Assembly: GCA_030280995.1 (NCBI GenBank)
Contig: JASXTE010000001.1
Coordinates: 16,494,606-16,558,605, forward strand
Direction: 5' to 3'
DNA length: 64,000 nt
Origin: Hemileia vastatrix
Lineage: Eukaryota > Basidiomycota > Pucciniomycetes > Pucciniales > Zaghouaniaceae
In this document: positions 10,225 through 24,220 of the stretch, piece by piece
Position numbering within the stretch: the first letter of the stretch is position 1
Layout: every line of letters starts with the position of its first letter
Translations under genes and position numbers: made by a program
The notes under the pieces: model-generated
The model's input: the letters and a program-made list of their open reading frames with translations, nothing else
Database searches by the model: none
What the model was told of the DNA's origin: nothing

Positions 10225-13200
10225 TTGAATTTGACAAGAATTATTGATATTAAATCCAATCAGAAGAGCTGGCCCAAAATTGATCAGTACCCATCTTATT
10301 ACAGGGAGGCCAGCTCTGATTGGCAACATTTTATTCAAATAATTGAAAATTTAAAATTCTCATATAATTTACCAGATGAAAGAATAAAATCAAAACTAAT
10401 TTCATTATTTAAGGATGTTGCTTTATTATAGTTTGAAGCTGTATTAAGTGAGGGTAAAGATTACCTGGGATGAATGGAAACAACTAATTGGATAACAATT
10501 TGGAGGCTCTAAATTCAGACTAACTCAGCAAAGATTATATGAGAAAACAAGGTATAATACATCAAATGTTGACATACCTATGGTGTTTTTAATGAATTTA
10601 AATAAAATATTAAAAGCCATTGGGTTAAATATGGATTTTAACCTATTTAAAGATAAAATAATATATAAATTACCTATATCTGTCAGAGACATTGTTTTAG
10701 CTATAACAATTATAATTAATGAAAACTCTGAATTTATTAATATTTGTAATGAAATACTATTAAACCATAAGTATGAAGCAAGGTACACAACCTATAAAAA
10801 ATAATGAACCTGTGAAAAATCAGAATTCAAAACCACTTCAGGAGAAGCAGAAAAAACCTACTGCACCTGTAGTACCTAAAAAGTACGAGAATAATACTTG
10901 TTATAGGTGTAATAAGCCTTGGGTTAAAGTTCACAAATGTGAGAAAAATATAAATATTGTAGAAAATCAGCAAGAATCTGAAAATGAAACAGAAAAATTA
11001 AATATTCAAGTGATTATGACAGTAATATCTCATAAAGTGATGGAAATGAGGTCTGTATGTTGGAAGATGATTTTTTCATGTTTAAAAATCCAATATTATG
11101 TATGGACTCAAATGTATAATTAATGAATTTTGAAGATATTGAAATCATTAAGGATATAAAAGCTGATAACTTAAGAATGACACCTATCATGCTTCCAGAA
11201 AAAAATTCTGTAGAAACTGTAAATATAGTATTGGATGCAGGAGCTTCTGGTTCTCTTGTTTCTGCATATACATTACAGAAAAATGATAGTGATTATAAGT
11301 CAAAACTTTAACCCTTCAAAGTAAAAATTGAAGAGGTTTTGGATCAGTACTACACCCCATTGGTAGATACAAAGCTGCTGTTTTCTTTAAACATCAACAT
11401 GGTTATGTCAGAGTAACTTGTGACTTTATAGTAATAGACCATACTAATTGTAGTAGCTGTTTTATCATTGGAAATAAAATTCTGACAATGTTTGGTGTGA
11501 AATTAGAACCTGCTAATAAAAATTTTACAATTGGAATGAATGGTATAAGAAAATTTAAAATAAATTCTTTTAACACAGTCTTACACATTGAGTCAGTAAT
11601 AGATATTCCTTGCAAAGGAAGAGAATCCAGTGAGATAGAACTTCTGGAAACAGAAATTTCAAAAGCATCATTTGGAACTCAGATAAGTGAAGCTGGGAAG
11701 AAAAATATTTTGAAATTAGTTAAAGCATTTCCAATGGCTTTTACACATTGGACCAATGAACTTGGCCTTGTAAAAGATCATGAGATAAATATTAGTTTAA
11801 CCTATGAAATGGATAATTTTCCTGCTAGTCTTAAAAAGAAACAATACCCTGTCTTACCAATAAAGAGGATAGACATAGAGGATAATATTAAGATGTTGTT
11901 AAACATGAAAATTTTTTTAAAGGCTGAGACTATACCAAAATATTGTGTTATATCACCAGTGCTAGTTTCTTTTTAGGAAGATAAAGCAAGACTTTGCAGT
12001 AATTATAGAGCATCAAATACATTTACAGTAGATGATATTTACCCCTTGCCAAGGATTGCCTCTATACATGCTACCATTAAAGGTGCTAAGTAAATAAGTT
12101 TCCTAGATAGAAATAAAGGGTACCATCAATTTCCTGTTGAATAGAGCTCACAGAAAGTTTTATTGATAAAAACACATATGGGAATTTATAAATATGTCAT
12201 GATGCCATTTGGACCAAAGAATGCTCCTTCAGTATTTCAGAAGTTAATGAATATAAAATTTCATAACGAAATGATTTAAGGATGGCTAATGGTGTACATT
12301 GATGAAATTATAGTGTTCTCTAAGACATATGATGAACACTTAATCCATTTAAAGAAGGTATTTCAGAAGATGGATGAAATAAAAATGACCCTTGCATTGA
12401 ATAAATGTAAATTTGGGTTTGAGTCTTTAAAAGTGCTTGGTAATATTGTTTCTGACTTACAAATATGTGTTGACAAAAACAAGGTGGCTTCAATCAAAAA
12501 TAATGGAATTCCTCAAAATGTAAAGGATGTACAATCTTTTCTTGGAATGTGTGGTTATTATAGACAATATATAAAAAAACTACCAATTAATTGCTGCACC
12601 ATTGACCACACTGATAAAGAAATAAAAAGCTTTCATTTAGAACAATGAAAGACAACAGGCTTTTGATAAGTTGAAAGAATGTTTGATGAAAACTTCCATC
12701 TTGGGATTACCAGATTTCCAATTACCTTTTGTCTTGTATACTGATGCAAGTTTTATTGGTTTGGGTTCTTCTTAGCATCAAAAAAATATTATTGAAAGAA
12801 AAATGTCAGAAGCAGTAATTTTTTATATTTCATGTACTCTAAGAAGTAGTGAATTGAAATATGGTGCTACTCAGCTTGAATGCTTGGAAGTAGTTTGGGC
12901 TCTTGAGAAGCTTCATTATTACCTCAAAGACTAAAAATTTGAGTTAATAACAGACTGTAGTTCAGTTAAGTCACTCTTAAACATGAAAACTCCTAATAGG
13001 AATATGTTTAGATGGAATTTGGCTGTAAAAGAATACAGAGGACAAATGACTATTACACATAGAGCAGGAAATTTACACTCTAATGTAGATCTGTTATATA
13101 GAGTACCTCTACCTAATAATGATGATAATCCAGCTTATTTTCCTGAAACAGAGATTATTAACATTTATGGCATTTATATTGTAGATCTTGAGAATGAATT

Positions 13201-14728
13201 TATGCAATCAATTCTTGATAATTATGCTTCAGATCCTGACTTGAGTAAACTTACTACAATATTAAATGATCCATCAAATGCTTCAATGAGTGTTTTAATA
13301 AAAACATTACCACAAAAATATAGGGAAGCATTATTAAAATGAAAATTTCCCATTGAGGATGATTTTATATATTATAGGAAAAAATTAAATAATGTAATTG
13401 TAATTCATCCTTCAATTAAGTAGTTGATGTCAAGTATATTTCATGATGATATATTAGCAGGTCATTTTGACTTAAATAAAGCATTTACCAGAGTAAAGAA
13501 TACAGATTGGTGGATTAAAACATCTAATTATGTTCAAAAATATGTTGAGACATGTGATTCTTGTCAAAAATCTAAAAGATTGAAAAGCAAAAGAGCTGGT
13601 TTATTACAAAAACTTGAGAAAACAAAAGCTCCATGGGAAATAGTTAACATGGACTTTGTAACAGGTTTTCCAATAGCAGGGCATAAGAGGTATAACTCCT
13701 GCTGGGTAATTGTAGATAGATTTACAAAAATGTGTAAATTTATTCCTACCCACAAAGAGGTTTCTGCAAAGGACTTAGCTTTTTTATGGTGGATACTAAT
13801 GTTAAATATATCAGGTTTCCCCAAAGCAATAGTCTCAGACAGAGATCCTAAATTTACTTCTGAGTTCTGGACATCACTTATAGATGTTTCAGGGTGTCAA
13901 TTAAAACTTTCTACAGCACACCATCCACAAACTAATGGGCTAGTAGAAAGAATGATACAAACTTTAGAAGATATGATAAGAAGTTATTGTGCTTTTGGTC
14001 TTGACTTTAAAGACAATGACAAATTCACAGATGATTGGGTAACCCTTATCCCAGGTTTAGAATTGGCATACAATAGTACAGTACATTTTGTCACTGGCAA
14101 AAAGCCATTTGAGTTATGGTTGGGTTATGCACCTAATACCCCTGCTAAAACTCTTAATAAGTTACAAAGATTGGATATCCATCCTGGTACAAAATCCTTT
14201 CTTGAAATGAAACAATTATGTAGAAAGCATGCTCAAGGATGTATAAGTAAAGCATTTGAGTATGAGAAGAAAAGATGGGATCAAGTCCACAAAGAGAAAA
14301 TGTTCAAAGAGGGTGATGAAGTCCTTATCTCTACACTAAATTTCAATTTAAATGGTAATGTTAAATTGAAAGATCAATTCAAAGGACCATTTATAATAAA
14401 AAAGATGGTTGGTAAAATGCTGTTGAAGTTATATTATATAAACCATATGATAGAAAACATCCAGTATTTCATATTTCTCTTATAAAACCATACCATTCTA
14501 ATGATACTTCTCTATTTCCAAGAACATCAGGAAGTCATAAACAGCAACCTAAAGAAATAGTTGAAAATAAGAAATTGAAAAGATACTTAAAAGAGACACC
14601 TTACTAAAGAAAAGGGAGTTGAGTATCTATTAAGTTTTAAAAATAAGTCAAGTGAATATGGCCAGTGGATTCCTGAAAATGAAATATCTGATCTTAAAAA
14701 ACTCTTAAAAAAATTTAAGCCAAAATAA
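10225..14728 (+). pseudogene. gag-pol of element B, broken
   Basis: Gag remnant at 10225-10830. The zinc knuckle is intact here (CYRCNKPWVKVHKC, C-x2-C-x7-H-x-C, about 10899-10940). The protease has DAGASGS in place of DSGAGGS (about 11230-11250). RT is 11880-12450 with YIDEIIVFSKT, so the second catalytic Asp of the YIDD box is Glu. RNase H is about 12730-13080. Integrase is 13424-14110 and is unusually well preserved, with CDSCQKS, DFVTG, SDRDPKF and LVERMIQ, i.e. zinc-binding Cys pair and all DDE residues. The GPF module is near 14380, then a frameshift near 14415. The C-terminal chromodomain-like segment ends KKFKPK and TAA 14726-14728. Longest intact part is 13424-14485. Confidence 0.88.
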
Positions 14729-14839
14729 TACTATAAAATACAGTATATGTAATATAGAAATGTTTAAATTATCTTTCTATCCACTCCTTATTAATTAAAA
14801 TGTCTTAACATTTTTTATTGTTTTTTTTGGGTAAGGGAG

Positions 14840-15017
14840 GGTCAGCCTAGGTATCCCAAAGACTGAGTATTTCTTATGTTTAAAATACAATAAACTCAAT
14901 TCCATTAAGCTTATAAGTAAAAAATATGGTTATAATACTTATATATATGGCTATTTTGCTTATATATATATATTTATTACACTATTAAATGACTTATATA
15001 AGTTTAAATAGCTTATC
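14840..15017 (+). repeat. 3' LTR fragment of element B (subfamily III)
   Basis: It begins GTCAGCCTAGG (expected TGTCAG, first T changed) right after the polypurine tract. It shares GACTGAGTATTTCTT and ATAGCTTATC with the solo LTR at 17476-18655 (minus). It is cut at 15017 where the LTR of element D starts. Confidence 0.7.
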
Positions 15018-16510
15018 TGTCAGGCTGAGATCAAGTACAGAGACATGAAATAGCTTGAATAGTCAGTTTTATAAAAGATTTTTATGGTCCTATATGAATA
15101 CTGTAGTACAAATCCAAAAATTATTAAAATATAACTCAATATAAGGGTCTCAGTAATTTAAATCTCACTAATTATATATATGGATTACAATCTTATAGTT
15201 GGTAGAAAAATAGATGTAATAATTCAGATACTATTCAAAGACTTTATAAGTACAATTGATATGTATTGTAATTGTATTGGTTATATATTTGATTGTAATG
15301 ATAAATAATGTAGAAAACAAGACCAAAAAACCCCTTGTTTAATACCCAATAATTCTCCAATGAACCCCTTGATTTACCAGCTCTATACACAGCTAATGAC
15401 ACCTCATTCCTGCTAGTACACCTGTCCAAAAACATAAATAATGATCAGTAACATAATTAGAATGATATCACTCACCAAAATCATTTAGTAATTGGGATAA
15501 TCCATCAAAAATAAAGAATGAGCAAAAAAGAGAGTGTATGCATGTAATACCTTAAAATAAAAGACTAAAAAAAGAAATAATAAGACTAAATATTACACAA
15601 TATTAAGGGGGATTAAAATTAGAAATGATGGGGCTAATTATGACAATTAAATGCATGAAATTTCCATTCAAAAATAACCAATATTGACTGAGAAACCACT
15701 TAAAAACCCAAAAAAGGGCATGAGATGTGGGGTAACTACATGCAATCCTTGGCAGGCACTTTCAAAGGTAAATAATTGACTAATTTAGGCAAATTTAAGC
15801 ATGGTAGTGAATTTAAGGTTCCAGCTTGAGGTTATTAATGAAATTAGTGCATATAATAAGGTCAATGCACTTATAATCAAATTAGGACACTAAATAAGCA
15901 CCTGTTGCCTATTTTAGCGTGTTTCCCCACAGTGGGAATAGAATGTGGGTTAATTAGAGTGTGAAAAAGATAAATTTGCTAAAAATGAAGCTATTCACAT
16001 GGGAAATATGCAGACAGTATGTGGCCAGTACACAGCAACCATTTCTGGCATAAAAAACACCAAATTTGAAAAGTGTTATTTTGATACATTTGAGTAGCCA
16101 AATCAATAGTCCTAACTAAGAAAAATTGATCTGCCAAAGTAAATTTTTAATATTATTAAATTTATAGCTCATATAGTCAACTTTTAAGTAATTTAAAGCA
16201 CATTTGTGTTTTTCACATAAAACAATGAAAACAACAGCTTTAAGTCTACTTAAAAAGTATGTAGCCTTATATTTAAGGTTTTTAAGATTACCATAACATA
16301 TTCCAGCTTAATATTAAGTACATAAGACTTATAGAAGGTGAATATATGCATGTATATAAGGTGTTATGATGGCATATATTGTATTTTATCATAATTTTTA
16401 CTTATGTATACAACTTGTGTACTTTTATTTATTGTTCCCATGTATAGTCCATGTGTTTAATATAATTTATAAGTACTTTTTACTCAGTCCTGGAGATATC
16501 CAGGATGACA
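15018..16510 (-). repeat. 3' LTR of element D (subfamily III, about 1.49 kb)
   Basis: On the minus strand it begins TGTCATCCTGGATATC at 16510, next to the polypurine tract GGGTGGGAAAG (complement of 16511-16521). On the plus strand it begins TGTCAGGCTGAG at 15018. Its ends are similar to the solo LTR at 17476-18655, and most of its length matches 35358-36462. No reading frame of note. Confidence 0.75.
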
Positions 16511-17475
16511 CTTTCCCACCCAAAAAACAATAAAAAATTAAAAGTTATACATTTTTATTTTTATTTTTCAGGTATTCAGAAAATTCTGTAGAATTAAAGA
16601 TTATTTTTTAAAGAAATAAAACATATTAAAAAATTATGAGTACTGGTTTTTAACTCCTCAGCTAGTTTAACAGAAATTTATTTCTCTTTAAATTTTTTAA
16701 GAAGGGAGGATAGATTTGAAATTTATTTTTCAGGTAACCATTTATCAAATTCAATTGATTTTCCCTTAAATCTTAATAAATACTCAGTTCCTTTCTCTTT
16801 GGTAAGGATTATTTTCTTGAGTATTTTTTCAATCTCTTCTTTTTACACAATTTCTTCAGGTTGCTTTTTAGGACTTCCCCTTCTTTTTGGAAATAATTCA
16901 TGATCTTTTGAATGGTAAGGTTTTAATAATGAGAAAGGAAAACTGGATGTTTCTTATCATATGGAGCATATAATATGAGTTCCACAGCATTATTACCAAC
17001 CATTTTTATGACTAAGAAAGGTCCTACAAAAGGATCCCTCAATTTAGCATTACCTTGTATGTTAAAATGTTGTGTTGAAATTAGGACTTCATCTCCTTTT
17101 TTGAATTCAAATTCTTTATGAGATTTATCCCAACTTTTATTTTCATATTCAAATTCTCTTTTAATGAACTCTACTTCATTATTTCTACATATTTTTTGCA
17201 TATGAATAAAGGATTTTGTACCAGGGTGTAGATCTTATCTTGGTAATTTGTTCAAATGATTTACTGGGGTATTTGGTACATATCCCAGCCAGAGTTCAAA
17301 TGGTTTATTCTTTGTTACAGAATGAGTTGTGCTATTATAACCAAATTCAAGGCAAGGAATTAATGTGACCCAGTCATGTGTGAAGGAATTAATGTTACCC
17401 AGTCATGTGTGAGTTTTTCATTGTATTTGTACTCTAATCCAAAGGCACAATATTTTATGATCATATCTTCCAGAG

Positions 17476-18655
17476 TGTCAGTATAGTCTAGTATATAAGT
17501 ATGATATAATAGTGTTTATTTATGGTCCTACTACTTATTGATAAATGATTTAGTGATTAAACCTCAGGGGAAGACTAATAAAATAGTTATACTCAAATAA
17601 AACTCACAATACTTGGATTTTTATGTGTGCTAGTGGTGGAAAATAGATGAATAAAATATAGTTATAGCTTTATATAAAGATAAAATCAATTTATAGTGGC
17701 TTTATAATATATTTCTAAAGGTTAATAATTGTATAGTAGTGTTTGTTGGAGTTGTAGTAATTGAATGATGATAAATAACCGTCAAAATCCCTCCTTACTT
17801 ATACCCAAATCCACTGGAGTGCACAGACCTTCAATCCAGATGATGTCACTGCTATCCCCGGCAATTACAGCACTGTGAGGGCCCATCACCTCCCCATGGC
17901 GTCCACTTCAAGCAGTTTCAACACCCAGACCTCCAGTAAGGACCCTCCATCACTATTAATAATAACACTGATCCATACCATAAATAGAAAACCCAGATAA
18001 AAGCGGATACCATAAAGAAACAGGTAAAATAAACAATCAAAAAGAGATTTAATGAAACTAAAAGCATATAAAGGAAACAAATAAAATGTCCAAGCCCCCA
18101 ATAACATCCCCAAGCATCCACATCAGCCCAGAAACATCCTTCCAACCCATAAATCCGTGAATAACCATCCAAGGAAGTAATTTTAGTTGTCCAAACTGGG
18201 TGTATGCGCCTGATATAGGTGTCTATGCTTCTGTAGGCGTTGTGCGTACACTTATTTCGTCCATATGACCTAAAATAAGCAGAAAAACAAAGGTTATAGG
18301 CTATTTAGGGGCTAAAACCCACTTATATACCTAAATATACATAATATACTGCATATTTCACTGAATATGAGATTTATGTATACATATAAGCTTATGTATG
18401 TCAATAATTACTTCATATAACTTAAGATAAGTATATTATGACTCCATTAACACCTTAATAAATATTATTAGGCCATGGATAAGCTATTTAAACTATTATA
18501 AGTTATATAATAGAATAATAATTATATATATATATATAATAAAATAATATATATTATTATTTTAACCTTATTTTTAAGATATAAGCTTAATCTACTTAAG
18601 GTTATCTTATTTTAAGTAAAAGAAATACTCAGTCCTAAGATTATTTAGGCTGACA
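17476..18655 (-). repeat. Solo LTR (subfamily III) inserted in integrase of element D
   Basis: 1180 bp bounded by TGTCAG and CTGACA-type ends and a perfect 5-bp target duplication CAGAG (17471-17475 and 18656-18660). Excising it and one duplication restores the integrase reading QTLEDM. Open frames within it (17886-18172, minus) are chance frames. Confidence 0.88.
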
Positions 18656-21129
18656 CAGAGTCTGTATCACTCTTTCAGCCAGCCCATCAGTTTGTGGATG
18701 GTGTGCTGTAGACAATTTCAATTGACAACCTGATACTTCCATCAAAGATCTCCAAAGCTCTGAAGTAAATTTAGGGTCTCTGTCAGAGATTATGGCTTTG
18801 GGGAACCCATCATTATTCATCATTTAAGTCCACCATAGTAATTCCAAGTCTTTTTCAGATACCTCTTTATGGGTAGGAATAAATTTACTCATTTTTGTTA
18901 GTCTATCCACAATTACCCAGCAATAATTGAAACTTTCTTTTCCTGCTAATTGAAAACCAGTAACAAAGTCCATGTTTATAATTTCCCATGGAGATTTTGG
19001 CTGCTCTATTTTTTGTAACAACCCAGCTCTCTTCCCTGTCAATCTTTTAGATTTCTGAAAAGAGTCACATGTCTCTATGTATTTTTGTACATCTTCTTAC
19101 ATGTTCATCCACCAGGCTGTATTGTTAACTCTAGATAATGTTTTGTTAAAATCAAAATGACCAGCTAAGATTTCATCATGACAAGTACTTAACATTAACT
19201 CTTTCATAGAAGGTGGTATAACTATTACATTACTTATTTTTTTTCTGTAATATATGTATCCATCTTCAATTGAAAGTTTACCTTTTTACAATGCATTTTT
19301 ATACATTGGAGGTAAGGTTTTAATTAATGCACTCGTAGAGGCATTAGTTGGATCATTTAAAATGGTAGATAATTTAGACAATTTTTTATCAGATGAATAA
19401 TTTTCTAATATATTTTGCATAAATTCATCCTCTAAATCCACTATATAAATCCCAAATATATGTATTACCTCATTTTAAGGTACTTAAGCTGGGTTGTGAG
19501 TATCATTTGAAAAAGGGCTTCTGGATAATAAATCCACATTAGAATGCAATGTTCCTGCTCTATGAGTGATTGTCATTCTTTCTTTGTACTCTTGTACAGC
19601 TAGTTTCCATCTAAACATGTGTCTATTAGGTGTTTTCATGTTTAGTAATGATTTTACTGCACTGCAATCTGCTATTAATTCAAACTTCTGCCCTTCCAGA
19701 TAGTAATGAAGTTTTTCCAGGGCCCACACAAGGGCTGAACATTCCAGCTGGGTGGCACCATACCTTAATTCTGTCTTTCTTAAGGTTCTAGATATATAAT
19801 AGATAACTACTTCAGATAATTTACCATTTATTATACGTTTTTTCTGTAAAGCTTGCATCAGTATACAAGATAAAAGGGAGGTTAAAATCTGGCTGTTCCA
19901 ATATTAGAGCTGAAATTCAACATTCCTTTAATTTATCAAAGGCATTTTGTCTTAATTATTCCAAATGAAAGCCTCATTTTTCCTGATTAATGTTGTTAAA
20001 GGAGCTGCAATGGATTGGTAGTTTTCTATATACTTCCTATAATATCCACACATACCTAGAAAACTTTGAAAGTCTTTCACATTTTTAGGTATGCTAATGT
20101 TTTTAATTTCTTCCACTTTATTCCAGTCAACACAAATTTTCAATCTAGATACAACATGTCCAAGTACTTTCAAGGATTGAAACCCAAACTTACATTTCTT
20201 TAATGAAATTGTCATATTAATTTCATCCATTGTTTGAAATACTCTTTTCAGGTGGTTTAACTTTTCATAATATGTTTTTGAAAACACTACCACCATTCAA
20301 TATGGGGTGCAGACTTGCTAGCAAGTCTGCAAACTTGAAACCAAATTCATATTTAATTGAGCACCTAATGAGGCAGTGATAAAACAACCAGCAATCAAGC
20401 TTGGAACCTCTCTGAAATAAACTCAAAGACAAGTTGAATACTTATTGAAGCACAGTTGATCATTATTGCAAAAAGTCTTGTAATCTCACTTACTATAATT
20501 ATAAAAAGGAATATTATTATGAGTGAAGTTCATAACATTAACAGACTGGAAAATGCATAATATTTTAAAAATAATGTGCTTCTGCTTTATGATTTCATAT
20601 GTAATAGTAAATTTCTCATGTAAATCAAATTAAAAGCTTTTTTACATCTTCACATAAGTTTGTGGGGCTATCAATATATAGAGAAATTACTTAATATCAT
20701 AAGAAGTTTTTGAAGAGAAAATATGCAGTTTACTGATATTTTTCATTAGATTTCATCATTAAAAGTTTTGTAAATATATATATTTATTCTAATATTATGC
20801 TCAGGAATCATCAATTTTTTCAAGCTATAAAATATTATTGAAAGTTAAAAATTTCTTTCAAATATAATTAAAATACATTGATTTTGAGTTATCATTTATA
20901 TAATTAGTACATATCATTTTTTTAATAAAGTGAAAAAATGATCTGGTCACTATTATTTTTAAATAATAAATTTCCTTCTTCAATAAATCAAAATACTAAG
21001 GGTGGAATTTTATGATGAAGAACCATATGTCTAATAATTAGTACACTAGAATTTGGGTTTTATTTATTTTGGTATCAGGATATAACCCATTCTCATTCCT
21101 TGTTATGTTATATATATATTATTTACTTT

Positions 21130-21902
21130 ATTTTAAAATTCTCCTTCCATAATTTTTCCTTCAATTTCTGGACCATATCGTGTTCTTCCCCTGTTAAATC
21201 TTTGCCCTTATGCTCATTTTAATTCTCTCTTAGCTGTTATATTTCATATTCACACTTTGAGGTTGCCTCTTCACACCTCTCCATCCCCCCTCCCTTAAAC
21301 TCACTCCTTTCACTCCCTTCTCCACCCCCTTTTACTCCTTTTAGAGTAAAAGAGGTAAGGTAGAAAGTAAAAGGGAGCAGTTGGAAAGTTTGGGGGGTGG
21401 ATTGTATTGAAGAGCAATAGAGTTAGGGTGAGAAGAAAAGAGGTGGGGAGGATAGAAAAAGAGGTTCTGGGGAATAAAAAAAGTTAGCAAGGGGGTGGAA
21501 GTGGTAGTGAGTGGGGTATGGTGGTGTGGACTGGGAGCCCAAAGGGTGTGGTGGGGTAATGTGGCAATCAGAAGGGGTGAGGTGGGGTAGAAAGAGGAAA
21601 ATGAAAGAGTTAGAAGGGTCAAGATTGGATATAAAGGGGTGAAATGGGCTGAAAAGTGAATGGGAAGAGGATGGAGTGTGAGCAAAACAGGTGAGGAAGG
21701 GTGAGAAGAGTAAAATTTTAGGTTTGAAGGCATCAAAAGCAAAACAAAGTTAAAATTATGATGAGCAAAAGGAAAGGGGAGGGAATAGAAATGAAACAGG
21801 TGAAGAGTCAGAAAAGTATGTATAAAGGGGTTGAGTGAGTATTAAAAAAGGTGGTGAAAAACAGAAGATGAACTCTATCTTTTGGCCAAAGGATAGAGTC
21901 CA
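21130..21902. repeat. Pyrimidine-to-purine strand switch and hairpin in CACTA-like copy 2
   Basis: About 21240-21340 is C/T-rich and about 21350-21860 is A/G-rich. The hinge is near-palindromic (TTTTACTCC TTTTAGAGTAAAAG, about 21330-21352). Next to it lies a stem GAACTCTATC / GATAGAGT (21868-21897). The 133-residue minus frame across 21341-21742 is a low-complexity product of this bias. Counterpart of 5221-5800. Confidence 0.55.
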
Positions 21903-24220
21903 CTCTGCAATAATATGATGTTTTGCTTCCACTTATAAAAACAATATTTAAACCTGTTGTATGGCTATTTTACATCCATAATCAATTCAAAATATACATA
22001 TACTAGCTGTTGGTAATAAATACTTGTATTTGAAGTAGAAGAATTATAAAAATATAAAAACTAGCCATAAAGCCCTAGTACATTTCATAAAAAATCATTT
22101 CATGGAATAATTGTGGTAGTTATACATAAGATAAAAAAATGAATTTTACAGGAAAATATTTGAAAAAAATTGAAAAATGGAAAAAAGTGCCTATGATATG
22201 AAAAATAAAAATCTCTTTTCTATATCATGAGGTGAAATTTTTTATCCTTTAATTTAATATTGATTGCTGTTTGTGAGATGAAAAATAGCTATGGCTTTCC
22301 TTAAATAGTGCAGACAAGACTTGAACAAAAAAATAATTGCTATATTTTACCTTTTATATTGTTTTTGTTTTTTCTATCATTAATATAAATATCTGAATAC
22401 TTATAATTAATAAATAAAAATTTAAGAAAATTAAATAATAAAGATGTTCCAATATATTTAATTATATTGATTTAGTAAAAAAATAAGCCCCTTGAGCCCT
22501 TTTCATTGCTTAAATTTTTTCACAAAAAGAATTATATAAAATTTTATAAACATAAATATCTTAGTCGTGATGGGACTTGGATTGAGCTCCCAATGAGATT
22601 CTGTTCCTGACCACTGTTAAAGATCAGTTAATCTGTGAGAATTTCAATTATTTTATTTAAAATTTGATTGTAAATTTGTAAATGCATGTCCAGGTTTATC
22701 TTTTTATTGAAAAGATTTATACCAAATACTAGGAAACACTGAACATAAATAAAAAAAATTGAATTATTCTGATTTTTGTTTTAATAATAAAATCTTTAAG
22801 TTTTTTCTTGATTATTATAATGTGAGTTTTCTCATATGATATGTTAAAAAAGATACTGAGTTTCATTGTTTTTATGTACAATGCACATGAAAAGATAGAA
22901 CTTTGTCTTTTTTATTTAAACTAAATTTGAGGAATATTATTTTTGTATTTATTAAAAATCATTTAGCTCCTTTTGATTATCAAAAAAAAAATTTCTTAGA
23001 TTTTTACTTCAAATTTTATAGAAAACCTCAAGTTATGAATTCAGATAGTTTAAAAATGTGAAAAAAAATTTATCAATTTGAGCTTGAAGATGATTTCCAC
23101 TTACAGCCTTAAATTGTTCTTTTGAAATTAAATGAAAATTTCAAAACCTATTCCATTATAATTCATTTTTATAAAAATGAATTTATTTAAGTATATATTC
23201 TAAATAAGGAAGATAACTTAGAAGATGCATGAATTTTTACTTTTCAATAAAGTCTCAAATTATTTTTATTTTTTATATTTTCTAATAAAGTACATATTTT
23301 TCTTTTTTTTTGAATATTGGTGTTAAAATCATATTACTAACAAAGCATCAATAAATTATTAATCTGTATTTTTTCACTTGACTATAATGTTTGATTTTTT
23401 ATTGTAAATTAACATGGTCAATACTCTTGTTCTTGAAAAAAAGAAGGTATTTCTGCACTAATATACTCAATTTAAAGGACAAAAAGAAAAATTTATATAT
23501 TTCATGCTTCTATTTAAAATATTTTCTTAACTTTCAATTAATAAAAATTCAATTATTCTATTATTAGCCTTTTCTATGAGTATCACTATAAATATATAAT
23601 TTTTCTCATTTCAAACTATACTCTCATATATTGATTCTTCTATAAATATAATCATGCATTGATACATAAAAATTCACTTTAATACATAATATAGAGTCTG
23701 TGAAAAATAGTAGAACTTGATATTTAAATTTAAAAACTCTCAGAGTGCATGATAGAGGTCTGTTTAGTTTGTGTTGTGTATTCCCAGGTGAAAAATACTG
23801 ATATCTTCAATTATTGAATTCCAGAAAAATAAAGCATTCAGCTTACATTTATAAAGAATATTTGGTGATTTATATTAATTTTCCCATTGATATTTTGTAT
23901 TCTTTTAATTAAATGATTTTAAGAGCAAAATTTCACTCAGTAGAAGTTAATTTTTGTGACTTGATCAAATTAATTTAAAGAATAAAAATTGACCTAAAGA
24001 ATATTTATGGATTTGATAAAAATTGCTTCATTATTATGAAAAGTACCGGATTTACTAAAAATCTAACATAAAATGCTTTTGAATTTGAGCACATTTTATC
24101 CTATAAAAGACCAAAATTACTTTACTTACTGTTTGTACCATTTTCTTGATTTTTTGAATTTTATAAAAAAATATTAGACTTTACCACTTGAAGAAATTTT
24201 TTTTTGCTTAACATATATAA

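Larger units (their letters stand above)
10198..15017 (+). mobile_element. Ty3/gypsy element B, 5'-truncated
   Basis: It starts in the middle of gag (about 10198-10225) directly against the minus-strand Myb-like remnant and runs through integrase to a polypurine tract (GGGTAAGGGAGG, 14829-14840). A 178-bp LTR fragment follows before element D interrupts it. It is related to A and C but forms a different subfamily, with the LTR type also seen on D. Confidence 0.82.

Noticed and set aside
17886..18172. Two overlapping aromatic-rich minus frames of 75-84 residues
   Set aside because: They lie wholly inside a solo LTR with target duplications and are not kept in the related LTRs.
21341..21742. 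133-residue Ser/Pro/Leu frame on the minus strand
   Set aside because: Same composition artefact as 5215-5890; no domain and no conserved reading between the two transposon copies.
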